Assembly (NCBI RefSeq): GCF_001677885.1
Contig: NZ_LOCQ01000051.1
Location: 124,001-188,000, forward strand
Length of the DNA: 64,000 nucleotides
Source of the DNA: Janthinobacterium psychrotolerans
GTDB lineage: Bacteria; Pseudomonadota; Gammaproteobacteria; Burkholderiales; Burkholderiaceae_D
Direction: 5' to 3'
Shown here: positions 18,604 through 27,189 of the stretch, piece after piece
Numbering within the stretch: position 1 is the first letter of the stretch
How the letters are laid out: each line of letters starts with the position of its first letter
Notes under the pieces: generated by a model
Told to the model about the DNA's origin: nothing
Databases searched by the model: none
What the model saw: only the letters and a program-made list of their open reading frames with translations
Position numbers and translations under genes: made by a program

Positions 18604-18920
18604 AGTGGCGCTGGTTCGATACGCACTGCGGCCTGCTGGTCGGCGTGCTGGCGGCCGGTTCGGCCACCGGACAATTGCTATTTTTGCCGGTCGGCGCCTG
18701 GCTGATCGAACACGTGGGCTGGCGCATGGCCGTCATGCCCGTGTTGGTCAGCTGCGCCTTGGTCGCCATGCTGGCGTTTCTCTGCATGCGCGACCGGCCG
18801 CAAGAGGTGGGCCTGCGTGCCTATGGCGCCGGCCGCATCCGCACCCTGATGCTGGCCTACAATCCGGCCCTGTGCGCGGCCGGCGCCGCCTGCGAGGCGG
18901 CGCTGCTGGTGCTGGCGATC
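18604..18920 (+). pseudogene. Remnant of an MFS transporter gene
   Basis: Translation here gives about 100 residues typical of the middle of an MFS permease: RWFDTHCGLLVGVLAAGSAT, then GQLLFLPVGAWLIEHVGWR, then FLCMRDRPQEVGLRAYG, which is the span-6 to central-loop pattern. No Met start, no N-terminal spans and no C-terminal half are present. The remnant runs straight into the 3' end of the opposing S9 peptidase gene, so both ends were lost. It is unlikely to be functional. Confidence 0.75.
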
Positions 18921-21063
18921 AGTTCAAGTACTTCGCCAGCCAGCCTTGCACTTCGCTATAAAAAAAGCGGCTGTTCTCGCCCTTCATGATCCAGTGGTTT
19001 TCGTCCGGGAACACCAGCAGCTTGGCCGGCACGTTCAGGCGCTGTTGCACGGCAAAGTTCATCAGCGCATTATTGGCCGGCACGCGGTAGTCGAGCTCGC
19101 CGACGGTAATCAGGATCGGCGTCTTGAAACCCGTGCCTTTGTCGTGGTTGCCCGCTTGCATGATCGGGCTTTGATCGCGCCAGACGGGCAGGCCGGACCA
19201 GGCCGGGCCGCCGGCATTGACTTCGCGCCCGAAGCCGCCGTCGCTGGTGCCCCACTGCATGATCAGGTCCATTTCGCCCGCATGCGAGACGATGGCCTTG
19301 TAGCGCGTGGTGGTGGCCTGCAGCCAGTTGGCCAGGTGGCCGCCATAGCTGGCGCCGCCGGCCGCCAGCTTGCCGCCGTCGATAAACGGGTATTTCTTGA
19401 TCGCTTCATCGACACCCTGGTTGATCTCGTCGGCCGGGCCTTTGAGAGGGTCGAACTGGATCGAGCGGGCAAATTCCTCGCCATAGCCGGTGGAACCCTT
19501 GTAGTCGGTCAGCAGCACGATATAGCCGGGCTGGGCCAGCAGGTGATAGTTCCAGCGCAGCACGAACTGGTCGCGCCACATGCTGGCCGCGCCACCGTGA
19601 ATCACGGTAAACAGCGGGTATTTTTTGGCCGGATCGAAGTTGGCCGGCTTGACGATCATATTGTGGATCTGGCGGCCGTCCGCCGTCTTGAACCAGAAAT
19701 GTTCGGGCGCCTGCCAGTCGATCGTTGCAGCTTTTTCCGTGTTGAAATTGGTCAGGCGTTCAGGCTGCTTGCCGTTGAAGGCATAGATTTCGGGCGGGTT
19801 GATGCTCGACTCCCACACGCCGACCAGGGCCTTGCCGCCGCTGCTGAGCGAGCTGATGCTGCCGGTCGCCAGGGACGGCTCCTCGCGCACCTCGCCGCCT
19901 TTCACGTCCATCGAATACAGCTTTTCCAGGCCCGCATGTTCATAGCTGAAGATGACGCGCTTGCCGCCGTCTGGCAGCACGAAGCGCGAGATCGAACGGT
20001 CCAGCTTGTCCGTCAGGATGACCGGCGCCGGGCTGACCATTGGCCAGGCAAAGCTGGCCAGGCGTTTCACGTCGTACACCTTGCCCGGTGTTTCGGCGTC
20101 GCTCAGGGCGAACAGGGTCTTGCCATCGCCCGAGAATTTCAGGGAGCCATAGCTGCGCTGGTCCTGCGTCAGCCGCTGCGCCTCGCCACCGGCGGCCGGC
20201 ACCAGGTACAGCTGGGAATAGGTGGCGGCGCGCTGGGCCGCATCGCGGTTGGTGGCGGCGTTGAAAACGATGGCCTTGCCGTCCGGGGTCCAGATGGCGT
20301 CGAGCGACTGGCCTTCATCGCCGTTGCCGCCGCCAAAGCCGGGCAGGGTCACCAGCTGGGTACCGGACAACATATCGCGTGGCGTGGCATCGGCCTGCGC
20401 ATCGACAATGAACAGCCGCACCTGCTTGTCGGTCAGCCATTTGTCGAAGTGGCGCGGCGCCGTGGTTTCATACGAGCGTGCGCTGTACTTGCGTTCCTTG
20501 CGCTCTTTCGCGCTCTGTTTGACGTCGGCTTCGGTCTTGTTGCCGGGATAGATATCGCTGGTAAACAGCAACTGCTTGCCATCCGGACGCCATTTCGGCA
20601 TGCGTGCGCCCATCGTCAAGCTGGTCAGGCGCTGTGCTTCGCCGCCGGCCACCACGTCCAGCCGGTAAATCTGGCCGGCCTCGTCGCCATCGCGTTTGGC
20701 GACAAATACCAGCTGGCGGCTGTCCGGCGACCAGGCCACGGCGCTTTCACCGCCTTTGGAAAAGGTCAGGCGGCGCGGCGCGCTGTCGTCGGTCAGCGAC
20801 TTGATCCACAGGTCCGACCATTGCTCCTTGCTGTCGTAGGCGCTATCGACCACGGCAAATACTGCCCATTTGCCGTCCGGGCTGGCGACGGGCGCACCGA
20901 CCCGTTTCATCAGCCACACGGCTTCATGGGTAATGGCGTGTCTGGCGGACTGCGTGGCGGTAACTGGTGCCGCTGCCGTGGGTTCGGCGGCGTGGGCAAG
21001 CGAAACACACGCCGCTGCGATCAGCAAGGCGGCGAGGGAAGGGCGAAGACGCGGTGATGTCAT
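18919..21063 (-). CDS. Exported S9 prolyl-oligopeptidase-family peptidase
   Basis: A 714-residue protein with a signal peptide (LAALLIAAACVSLAHA). Residues about 60-440 form beta-propeller-like blades with WSPDSRQLVFV, WRPDGKQLLFTS and WTPDGKAIVFN repeats. The C-terminal alpha/beta-hydrolase domain has the catalytic triad S572 (GGASYGGH), D658 (GELDYRV) and H690 (DENHW), as in dipeptidyl aminopeptidase/acylaminoacyl peptidases. The probable role is periplasmic breakdown of oligopeptides. The ATG at 21063 has AGGA about 10 bases upstream and begins the signal peptide; the frame is open a further 22 codons upstream without support. It ends against the MFS remnant. Confidence 0.92.
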   Translation of the reverse strand: MTSPRLRPSLAALLIAAACVSLAHAAEPTAAAPVTATQSARHAITHEAVWLMKRVGAPVASPDGKWAVFAVVDSAYDSKEQWSDLWIKSLTDDSAPRRLTFSKGGESAVAWSPDSRQLVFVAKRDGDEAGQIYRLDVVAGGEAQRLTSLTMGARMPKWRPDGKQLLFTSDIYPGNKTEADVKQSAKERKERKYSARSYETTAPRHFDKWLTDKQVRLFIVDAQADATPRDMLSGTQLVTLPGFGGGNGDEGQSLDAIWTPDGKAIVFNAATNRDAAQRAATYSQLYLVPAAGGEAQRLTQDQRSYGSLKFSGDGKTLFALSDAETPGKVYDVKRLASFAWPMVSPAPVILTDKLDRSISRFVLPDGGKRVIFSYEHAGLEKLYSMDVKGGEVREEPSLATGSISSLSSGGKALVGVWESSINPPEIYAFNGKQPERLTNFNTEKAATIDWQAPEHFWFKTADGRQIHNMIVKPANFDPAKKYPLFTVIHGGAASMWRDQFVLRWNYHLLAQPGYIVLLTDYKGSTGYGEEFARSIQFDPLKGPADEINQGVDEAIKKYPFIDGGKLAAGGASYGGHLANWLQATTTRYKAIVSHAGEMDLIMQWGTSDGGFGREVNAGGPAWSGLPVWRDQSPIMQAGNHDKGTGFKTPILITVGELDYRVPANNALMNFAVQQRLNVPAKLLVFPDENHWIMKGENSRFFYSEVQGWLAKYLN

Positions 21064-21222
21064 GTGCTGGATCCTGATTGAATGTAGATGACGAGCAATA
21101 TTATTACCCATCAGTTTGTCCGCTGCCAAGGCGGGGTACCGTTACTTGCCACCGCTGTGGTGCGCAAGCATGGCCGGCAATCGGCTAAACTTGCCGCTTT
21201 ATATATGCTTGCATTGCCGCTC

Positions 21223-22269
21223 ATGAAAATTGATCACTCCCTGTTGAAAACGGCTTTTCTTGTATCCGGCACCCTGCTGGCCAGCCTGGCGATCGGTGCC
21301 GACGCCGCGCCTTATCCGAATACCAGCGCGATGGGCGTCGGCCAGGCGGAAACCACAGCCTGGTATGCCGCCTGCATGAAAGTGGCCAAGGCCGCGCCGC
21401 CACCGGCCGACCTGCCAGCGCCCAGCGCCGCGGCATCCTTGCAGCAATGCCAGGCAGCAGACCTTTATTACGATACCAGGAGTATGTCCGCGCCCAAGCC
21501 CGACGACTGGCGCCAGGTGCGCCATTGCGCCGTGGCCACCAATAACAGCGAAGTGCTGATGATGTTGTACCAGAACGGGCAGGGCGTGACGAAAGCGCCG
21601 CCGCTGGCCATGAAATATGCGTGCGGCATTGCCGCCGCGCCGGCCGAAATGGCGATCAGGGTCGAGCATCTGCAAAAGCTGGCCGCCAGTGGCCAGGGCA
21701 ATATCGACCTGTGCGACGACATCACCAGCGGCTATATGATGGGCGTGTGCAGCGCCATCGATGCGCGCCAGAAAAACCGCGTGCGCAACCAGGCCAGCGG
21801 CAAGGCGACCCAAGCGTGGCCGGCCGCCGCTCAAGCGTCGTACCAGAAGCTGGAAGCGGCCAGTGCCAAATTTGCCGACGCCCGCGCCGGAAAAGAAACC
21901 GACCTGGGCGGCACGGCGCGCGCCGCCATGAGCATTGCCGCGCGTACGGCCGAGCTGGACTTGCTGGCCCGGGACGTCAAGCAATACGAGGCGGGCAAGC
22001 TGCCGTCCAGCATGACGCAAGCCCAGGCGCAGGCGCTCGACAAGCAATTGAATGTGATCTACGGCAAGCTGATGAAGCAGCCCAAGCCGGACTATGCGGG
22101 CGCCGTCGACAAGGATGGCATCCGCGACACCCAGCGTTTATGGCTCAAGTATCGCGACGCCTGGATGGATTTTGGCGCCGTGCATTATCCGTCCGTCACC
22201 AGCCACACCTGGGCCGCCGTGCTGACGGCGCGCCGTAATGCGCAGCTGCAAGAACTGCTGGAGCCATGA
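21223..22269 (+). CDS. Exported protein with LprI-like C-terminal domain
   Basis: 348 residues; signal peptide (KTAFLVSGTLLASLAIGADA) then a Cys-containing helical N-terminal part with Sel1-like character (VLMMLYQNGQG, APPLAMKYACGIAA) and a C-terminal segment (about 260-345) resembling the LprI lysozyme-inhibitor domain: LDKQLNVIYGKLM and DTQRLWLKYRDAWMDFG. The domain call is by motif only. The ATG at 21223 opens the signal peptide. The stop overlaps the next start by 4 bp (ATGA), so the two genes are probably translationally coupled. Confidence 0.75.
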   Translation: MKIDHSLLKTAFLVSGTLLASLAIGADAAPYPNTSAMGVGQAETTAWYAACMKVAKAAPPPADLPAPSAAASLQQCQAADLYYDTRSMSAPKPDDWRQVRHCAVATNNSEVLMMLYQNGQGVTKAPPLAMKYACGIAAAPAEMAIRVEHLQKLAASGQGNIDLCDDITSGYMMGVCSAIDARQKNRVRNQASGKATQAWPAAAQASYQKLEAASAKFADARAGKETDLGGTARAAMSIAARTAELDLLARDVKQYEAGKLPSSMTQAQAQALDKQLNVIYGKLMKQPKPDYAGAVDKDGIRDTQRLWLKYRDAWMDFGAVHYPSVTSHTWAAVLTARRNAQLQELLEP

Positions 22270-22772
22270 TGCGCGAGGCCTATTTTCACGAAGACGACGA
22301 GGGCCAGGTCCAGCTGCTGCCGCTCGACAACCTGCAACACTGCTTGACGCAGATGGGCGAGCAGCAGGCCTTCGCCGACGCCCACCAGAGCGGGGCCGGC
22401 TGGACCGAAATGTATGTGCGCGAGGCAGCGCCGTCAAAACTGAGTGCGCTGGGCATCACGGGCGAGCAGTTGCGCCTCGCATTGATGGCGGTGCTGCCGC
22501 CGTACGACGCCGTCTTTACCGGCTACAGCAGCTATCGCGTGCAATGCAGGAATCTGCTGGCGTTTGGCGGCGATAACACCGAAACCCTGTTTGCCGGTAT
22601 TGATGAGCACGGAATCGTCGACGAACTATGGTGCAGCGACGGCATGCCGGAACTGCTGAGCTTGCCGCTGCAGGAACAACTGCTGCTGGCCGACTGGAAC
22701 GCGGGCCTGGCGTGCCCGCTGTCGGACCGGGCACTGTTTGCGCGCTATTTGCAGGAATACGAGCTGGATTAA
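22266..22772 (+). CDS. Conserved-looking cytoplasmic protein of unknown function
   Basis: 168 residues, acidic, no signal peptide or membrane span; I do not recognise a family. It begins MMREAYFHEDDEGQVQLL and contains the segments WTEMYVREAAPSKLSALGI and FGGDNTETLFAGIDEHGIVD. It is coupled to the LprI-like gene by a 4-bp ATGA overlap. Its TAA stop lies inside the 8-bp target duplication at the left end of the insertion sequence, so the IS landed directly at the end of this gene without truncating it. Confidence 0.75.
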   Translation: MMREAYFHEDDEGQVQLLPLDNLQHCLTQMGEQQAFADAHQSGAGWTEMYVREAAPSKLSALGITGEQLRLALMAVLPPYDAVFTGYSSYRVQCRNLLAFGGDNTETLFAGIDEHGIVDELWCSDGMPELLSLPLQEQLLLADWNAGLACPLSDRALFARYLQEYELD

Positions 22773-22776
22773 ATTA
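22769..22776. repeat. Left target-site duplication of the IS
   Basis: TTAAATTA, identical to the 8 bp directly after the right end of the element. It contains the stop codon of the upstream gene. Confidence 0.9.
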
Positions 22777-23830
22777 GGCTATGTCACCATCAAATGTGGG
22801 AACGTCCCCAAAGTGGCCCTGAGCAAGCTTTCGGGCGACAATATTCTTTTGGCGTCCAGGATCCAGCGCCAGCCCAGGTAGTTGGGCAGGTAGCGCGTGG
22901 CCACGCCATGAAAGGCGCGCAGCCAGCCACGCAGCCGGCTGTGATAGGCGTTGACGTTCTGCACATGCACGGTGCCGCGCACGCGGATGCCGGCCCGCAG
23001 GTTGACCGCCGCATGTTCGATGCCGATCTCCCTGGCAAAAGCGGGATAGGCAGGATGGCCATCGCTGACCAATAAAATGTCACGGTCGATCACCGGCGGC
23101 AGGCAGGCGTGCAGTGTGGCCTTGGTCAGCCGGCCCATGCCGGTGACGAAATCGATGGTTTGGCCGGTGCGGTCGCGCGCCACCAGCACGCACACCTGCT
23201 CGTTGGAAATGCCACGCTGGCTGGCGCGGCCACCGCGCTGGCGCGCCGGCCGCGTCATGTGTCTTGAACCTTTCTGCGACTCCAGCAGATACATGTCGTC
23301 GGCCTCGGTGATGCCGTGCAGGCAGCGTGGCCGGTCAGTCTTGGCCAGCGCCAGGAAGCGGTGGCGCCAGCGAAAACTGGTGTTGCGATGGATGCTTGCC
23401 TGGCTGGCGGCCTTGCGCACCGAAAACGAGTTGAGCAGGCAATCGGCATAGGCCAGCCAGCGTTCCTTGTGGTGCAGATGCGCCAGCGGCGTGCCGCTCA
23501 AGGCGTTGAAGGTTTTACGGCAGGGCACGCAGCGATAGCGCTGCAAGCCATGGGCCTGGCCATGCCGGTGGAAATGTGTCGATAGACATGCCGGACAATG
23601 CAGTTGCGCCTGCGCTGTCTGCTCGATCAGGGTGACGGCCGCAGCCTGTGGCGCGCTGCTGCGCAACAGATCGCCGCTGGCAACGCGCTGGCGGTGCGAC
23701 AGTTGCGGGAATTGCCTGGCGAAGGCGTGCCACTGGGCTCTATCCATGATCGGCTCCTTGAAAGGCAATACCTGACCGGTTTAGAGCGCAGAAATTTCAC
23801 GGCGTTCCCACCGTTTTCGCTGACATAGCC
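22777..23830 (-). mobile_element. Complete IS1595-family insertion sequence, 1054 bp
   Basis: The ends are imperfect inverted repeats of about 28 bp: both begin GGCTATGTCA and both end in GGGAACG, with a diverged middle. An 8-bp direct repeat TTAAATTA flanks the element, matching the 8-bp duplications known for IS1595. A single transposase gene fills it. All parts appear intact, so the copy may be mobile. It sits between two convergent genes. Confidence 0.9.
22779..23747 (-). CDS. IS1595-family transposase
   Basis: 322 residues from the supported start. The N-terminal zinc ribbon has CPAC and CVPC Cys pairs (LHCPACLSTHFHRHGQ, YRCVPCRKTF) followed by SGTPLAHLHHKERW. The catalytic region has ITEADDMYL and LVSDGHPAY (Asp residues) and NAYHSRLRGWLRAFHGV, which fits the DDE/DDN-H arrangement of the family. 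The start at 23747 is preceded by AAGGAG; the upstream in-frame ATG (23768) would place that ribosome site inside the coding region. The coding region fills nearly the whole element. Confidence 0.88.
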   Translation of the reverse strand: MDRAQWHAFARQFPQLSHRQRVASGDLLRSSAPQAAAVTLIEQTAQAQLHCPACLSTHFHRHGQAHGLQRYRCVPCRKTFNALSGTPLAHLHHKERWLAYADCLLNSFSVRKAASQASIHRNTSFRWRHRFLALAKTDRPRCLHGITEADDMYLLESQKGSRHMTRPARQRGGRASQRGISNEQVCVLVARDRTGQTIDFVTGMGRLTKATLHACLPPVIDRDILLVSDGHPAYPAFAREIGIEHAAVNLRAGIRVRGTVHVQNVNAYHSRLRGWLRAFHGVATRYLPNYLGWRWILDAKRILSPESLLRATLGTFPHLMVT

Positions 23831-23838
23831 TTAAATTA
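23831..23838. repeat. Right target-site duplication of the IS
   Basis: TTAAATTA. It contains the reverse-strand stop codon of the gene to the right, so that gene is intact as well. Confidence 0.9.
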
Positions 23839-24234
23839 TTCGCAGGCGATGGCGTTCGGCTGCGCCACCTTGTCCACCGACACCAGGCGCGCCATGTCGT
23901 TGCCGTCGCCTTCCTGCAGATACGGCTGGTAGGTATCGATGATGATGCGGGCGCGCGCCTGCCAGCCACAGTTATCAAGCTGGCGCGCGGGCACGCGCAG
24001 CAGCTTGCGCGCTTCGGCGTCGTTGGCAAAGCAGAACCAGGCGTCATGCGTGGCCGCCGGGCGCGGCAATCGGCCCCACTGCGCCTTGACCGGCGCGAAG
24101 CAGACCCGCTCGCCGATAAGCTGCAAGCTCGTCTCGTCCGAGCGCTGGCTGTACTGGCCGTCGAGCACGATGGGTTTTTCCGGCGGTATATACAGTTGGG
24201 AGGCGCCGAGCAGAAACAGGAGGGCAAGATTCAC
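23836..24234 (-). CDS. Small exported protein of unknown function
   Basis: 132 residues from a GTG start that has AAAGG five bases upstream. It begins with a short hydrophobic signal-like stretch (NLALLFLLGASQLYI). Two Cys pairs are suggested by RVCFAPV, AWFCFAND, DNCGWQAR and the C-terminal ACE. The longer open frame upstream only reads through the tRNA-Lys gene (SLAQLVEQRTFNP is the familiar tRNA artefact), so it was discarded. No family recognised. It is convergent with the gene before the IS; the stop codon is part of the IS target duplication. Confidence 0.6.
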   Translation of the reverse strand: MNLALLFLLGASQLYIPPEKPIVLDGQYSQRSDETSLQLIGERVCFAPVKAQWGRLPRPAATHDAWFCFANDAEARKLLRVPARQLDNCGWQARARIIIDTYQPYLQEGDGNDMARLVSVDKVAQPNAIACE

Positions 24235-24301
24235 GATGGCCTTTGTGGTGGAGGGGGCGGTGGAACATGGTATCACCGCGCCAGCCGCGCCACGGTTAAC
24301 G

Positions 24302-24332
24302 AAAAAAGCCCATCCGTGAGGATGGGCTTTTC
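24302..24332. terminator. Intrinsic terminator after tRNA-Lys
   Basis: GCCCATCC-GTGA-GGATGGGC stem with A-run on one side and T-run on the other. On the minus strand it lies about 16 bp after the tRNA 3' end and would terminate that transcript; it could work in both directions. Confidence 0.85.
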
Positions 24333-24347
24333 TGTACTGCGCATTCG

Positions 24348-24423
24348 TGGTAGGCCGTGCGGGATTCGAACCTGCGACCAACGGATTAAAAGTCCGCTGC
24401 TCTACCAGCTGAGCTAACGACCC
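24348..24423 (-). tRNA. tRNA-Lys (anticodon TTT)
   Basis: The reverse strand reads GGGTCGTTAGCTCAGCTGGT for the acceptor and D arm. It then has an anticodon loop CTTTTAA between GGA and TCC, a T arm GCAGGTTCGAATCCTGC-type sequence, and ACGGCCTACCA at the 3' end with encoded CCA. Length is 76 bases and all four stems pair. No partial copy of its 3' end, which would mark an integrated element, is visible in the window. Confidence 0.96.
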
Positions 24424-24488
24424 GAAAGAGGCCGCATTATATATGGCTTTTGAAAGAATGCAAAACCTTTTTGCTGCCGCAGTCCAAC

Positions 24489-26264
24489 TCAATGCAGGGC
24501 CGCCGTGATCTTCAGCACCTCCTCAATGGTGGTCAAGCCCGCCACGATCTGCTGCGCGCCGGCCAGGCGCAGCGGCGTCATGCCGTCGAGGATGCTCTGG
24601 CGCCGCAGCGCGTGGATGTCGGCGCCGTCGCGTATCAGCTGGCTGAAGCGTTCTGTCACGCTCAACAGTTCATACACGCCGGCGCGGCCCCGGTAGCCGC
24701 TGTGGCGGCAGCTGGCGCAACCGACCGGGCGGTAGCAGGACTCGGGGCGCGCCAGATGATCGCCTGCCAGGCTGTGCCATTGCGCGTCGCCGGGCGCCGC
24801 CGCCAGCTGCTTGCATTGCGGACACAGGCAGCGCAGCAGGCGCTGGGCCAGCACGCCGATCAGGCTCGCTTCGAGCAGATAGCCGGGCACGCCCAGTTCC
24901 AGCAGGCGCGTCACGGCCGAGGGCGCGTCGTTGGTATGCAAGGTCGACAGCACCAGGTGGCCCGTCAGCGCCGCCTGGATGGCCATCTCGGCCGTAGCCA
25001 GGTCGCGGATTTCGCCGACCATGATGATGTCGGGGTCCTGGCGCAGCAGCGCGCGTACGCCGTCGGCAAACGACAGTTCGGCTTGCACCTGGATCTGGTT
25101 GAAGGCGGGCTCGACCATCTCTATCGGATCTTCCACCGTGCACACATTGACTTCGCTGCGCGCCAGCGCTTTCAGGGTGCTATATAAAGTGGTGGTCTTG
25201 CCCGAACCGGTCGGGCCTGTCACCAGCACGATGCCGTGGGTGCGCGCCGTCAAGGCCTGCCAGCGCGCGGCGTCCGCTGGTGGAAAGCCCAGCTGGTCCA
25301 GGCTTTTCAGCACCACCTCGGGGTCGAAAATGCGCATCACCAGCTTTTCGCCAAAGGCGGTTGGCAGGGTCGACAGGCGCAGCTCGATCTCGCGGCCGTC
25401 GGCGTTGCGCGTCTTGATGCGGCCATCTTGCGGCCGGCGCTTTTCCAGCACGTCCATGCGGCCCAGCAACTTGATGCGCGCCGTCATGGCCAGCATCACC
25501 ACCGGCGGCACCTGGTAGGCCTGGTGCAGCAGGCCGTCGATGCGCAGGCGTACCAGGCCGGCGTCGCGTTTCGGCTCCAGGTGAATGTCCGAGGCGCGCT
25601 GGGCAAACGCGTATTGCCACAGCCAGTCGACGATGCGCACCACGTGCTGGTCGTTGGCGTCCAGGCTGCTCTTGCCACGGCCCAGTTCCACCAGTTGCTC
25701 GAAGTTATGGCGCAGCGACAAATCCTGCGTCGACGATTGCCGCGCCACCTTGACCGAACCGGCCAGGCTGAAAAACTGCGCGATATAGTCGGCGATCAGG
25801 ACAGGATTGGCGATCACCAGGCTCAGCTTGCGCGGCGCCAGCCGGCCCAGTTCCGCCTGCCAGGCCAGCGCATACGGTTGCGCAGTCGCCACGACGATGC
25901 GCTCGGGAGTGCTTTCGACGGGCAGGATATTGAAGCGGGCCGCGTAGCTGGCCGTCATCACGTCGGCCACCTGGCTGAAGTCGATGGCCAGCGGATCGAG
26001 GCGCAGATAGGGCAGGTTGGCGCGCCCGGCCAGCCAGGCGCACAGGGTGTCGAGGTCCAGCGGCGCATGTGGCGCCAGCGCCGAGCGCAGCTGGCAGTCG
26101 GCCAGTGCGCACAGCGGGTGGATGGCCTTGCTGTGCTGCAAAACCGTTTGCGCGCGCGTGCGGATCGCGGCGAGGCCGGCGCCGGCCAGGTGGCCGTCGT
26201 CGAGCAGCCAGGAAATGATTTCCTGCAGATCGAGCGGGGCAGACGAAGCGGGAGGAGGGGACAT
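24489..26264 (-). CDS. GspE/PilB-family secretion or pilus assembly ATPase
   Basis: This 591-residue AAA-type hexameric ATPase would power pseudopilus or pilus assembly at the inner membrane. It has an N-terminal GspE-N/MshEN-like domain (about 70-170), Walker A GPTGSGKTT (350-358), the Asp box EDPIE (378-382), Walker B-like IIMVGEIRD (413-421), the His box LVLSTLHTND (437-446) and a C4 zinc site CPQC...CASC (481-484, 516-519). All motifs needed for activity are present. No other type II secretion or type IV pilus gene is adjacent, so its partner machinery is elsewhere. The C4 site does not by itself separate GspE from PilB. Confidence 0.92.
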   Translation of the reverse strand: MSPPPASSAPLDLQEIISWLLDDGHLAGAGLAAIRTRAQTVLQHSKAIHPLCALADCQLRSALAPHAPLDLDTLCAWLAGRANLPYLRLDPLAIDFSQVADVMTASYAARFNILPVESTPERIVVATAQPYALAWQAELGRLAPRKLSLVIANPVLIADYIAQFFSLAGSVKVARQSSTQDLSLRHNFEQLVELGRGKSSLDANDQHVVRIVDWLWQYAFAQRASDIHLEPKRDAGLVRLRIDGLLHQAYQVPPVVMLAMTARIKLLGRMDVLEKRRPQDGRIKTRNADGREIELRLSTLPTAFGEKLVMRIFDPEVVLKSLDQLGFPPADAARWQALTARTHGIVLVTGPTGSGKTTTLYSTLKALARSEVNVCTVEDPIEMVEPAFNQIQVQAELSFADGVRALLRQDPDIIMVGEIRDLATAEMAIQAALTGHLVLSTLHTNDAPSAVTRLLELGVPGYLLEASLIGVLAQRLLRCLCPQCKQLAAAPGDAQWHSLAGDHLARPESCYRPVGCASCRHSGYRGRAGVYELLSVTERFSQLIRDGADIHALRRQSILDGMTPLRLAGAQQIVAGLTTIEEVLKITAALH

Positions 26265-26309
26265 GGCCGGCGCCTTTCATGGCCGCCGGCAAGGTGAAAG
26301 CAGGGCGGC

Positions 26310-27098
26310 TTACAGCGTGCTCTGGATGCCCTTGAGCCAGGTCTTGGCGGGCAGCTTGGTGTCGGCGACGATCTGTTTGGCGCGTTCGAGCAAGGCCGCT
26401 TGCGCATCGGCATCGAGTGCCACCCTGGTCTTGAAAGCGATCGCCACCACGTTCCCATCATGGACTTCAGGCAGGCAGATCACCTGTTCGAACGCAAATT
26501 TCATCGCCTTGATGTTCTTGGCGTAGCTGGGGTGGTCGCCAAACAGGTTGACCGTCATGATGCCGTGTGGCGCCAGGCAGGCGCAGCAGGCGCTGTAGAA
26601 GTCGGCGCTGTCGAGCACGGGGCCGCGCGCGGTGGCGTCATACAGGTCGACCTGCAGCGCGTCCAGGCTGCCATGGTGGGCGTCGTCGTTGACGTAATCG
26701 AGCGCATCCATCTCGCGCACATGCAGGCGCTCGTCGTTCGGCGGCAGCTTGAACATGGACGCGCAGATGGCAATGACGGACGGGTTCAGTTCGATCGCAT
26801 CGACTTGCGCCTGCGCAAACGTGCGGTAGCAGAACTTGGTCAGCGCGGCCGTGCCCAGGCCCAGCTGGGCCACGCGCCGCGGTTCATTGACCCACAGCAT
26901 CCACGCCATCATCTGCTGTGCATATTCGAGCTCGGGCCAGTCGGGCTTGCGGATGCGCATCGCCCCTTGCACCCATTCGGTGCCAAAATGCAGATAGCGC
27001 ACGCCATCCATTTCAGACAGGGTGACGGGCGCATAGCGCGGCTTGCGCGCCGGACGAGAGGATTCGACTTGTTCGATGGATTTTCGTTTGATAAGCAT
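26310..27098 (-). CDS. Spermidine-synthase-like methyltransferase-fold protein
   Basis: 262 residues with a Rossmann-type fold like spermidine synthases: VAQLGLGTAALTKFCYR (motif I, in place of the GGGDG loop), VDAIELNPSVIAIC (acidic end of beta-2), DALDYV and DALQVDLYDATARG (putrescine-site region), then GIMTVNLFGDHPSY. The GGG(D/E)G motif of true SpeE is absent, so it may be a spermidine-synthase-like protein of unknown substrate. The start at 27098 avoids the terminator hairpin that an upstream ATG (27137) would include. It follows the glycine-zipper gene on the same strand, separated by that terminator. Confidence 0.8.
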   Translation of the reverse strand: MLIKRKSIEQVESSRPARKPRYAPVTLSEMDGVRYLHFGTEWVQGAMRIRKPDWPELEYAQQMMAWMLWVNEPRRVAQLGLGTAALTKFCYRTFAQAQVDAIELNPSVIAICASMFKLPPNDERLHVREMDALDYVNDDAHHGSLDALQVDLYDATARGPVLDSADFYSACCACLAPHGIMTVNLFGDHPSYAKNIKAMKFAFEQVICLPEVHDGNVVAIAFKTRVALDADAQAALLERAKQIVADTKLPAKTWLKGIQSTL

Positions 27099-27137
27099 AA
27101 GGCGGGCCTGGAAGTGTGCCGCATTATAACTTGCCAT

Positions 27138-27166
27138 AAAAAATGCCGGCCCCGCGGGACCGGCAT
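27138..27166 (-). terminator. Terminator of the glycine-zipper gene
   Basis: ATGCCGGTCCC / GGGGCCGGCAT stem on the minus strand followed by TTTTTT, about 24 bp after the gene's stop. Confidence 0.85.
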
Positions 27167-27189
27167 TGCATCAAGTGATATGGCGCCGC

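Noticed and set aside
18479..18961. 160-codon ORF overlapping the MFS remnant
   Set aside because: Different frame from the recognisable MFS sequence and with Arg/Ala/Gly-rich composition typical of a shadow frame.
24348..24423. tRNA-Lys as the attachment site of an integrated element
   Set aside because: No integrase gene and no duplicated tRNA 3' end in the window; the neighbouring IS has its own target duplication.
24235..24492. N-terminal extension of the minus-strand gene reading SLAQLVEQRTFNP
   Set aside because: This is the translation of the tRNA-Lys gene and its flank, a familiar artefact; the supported GTG start is at 24234.
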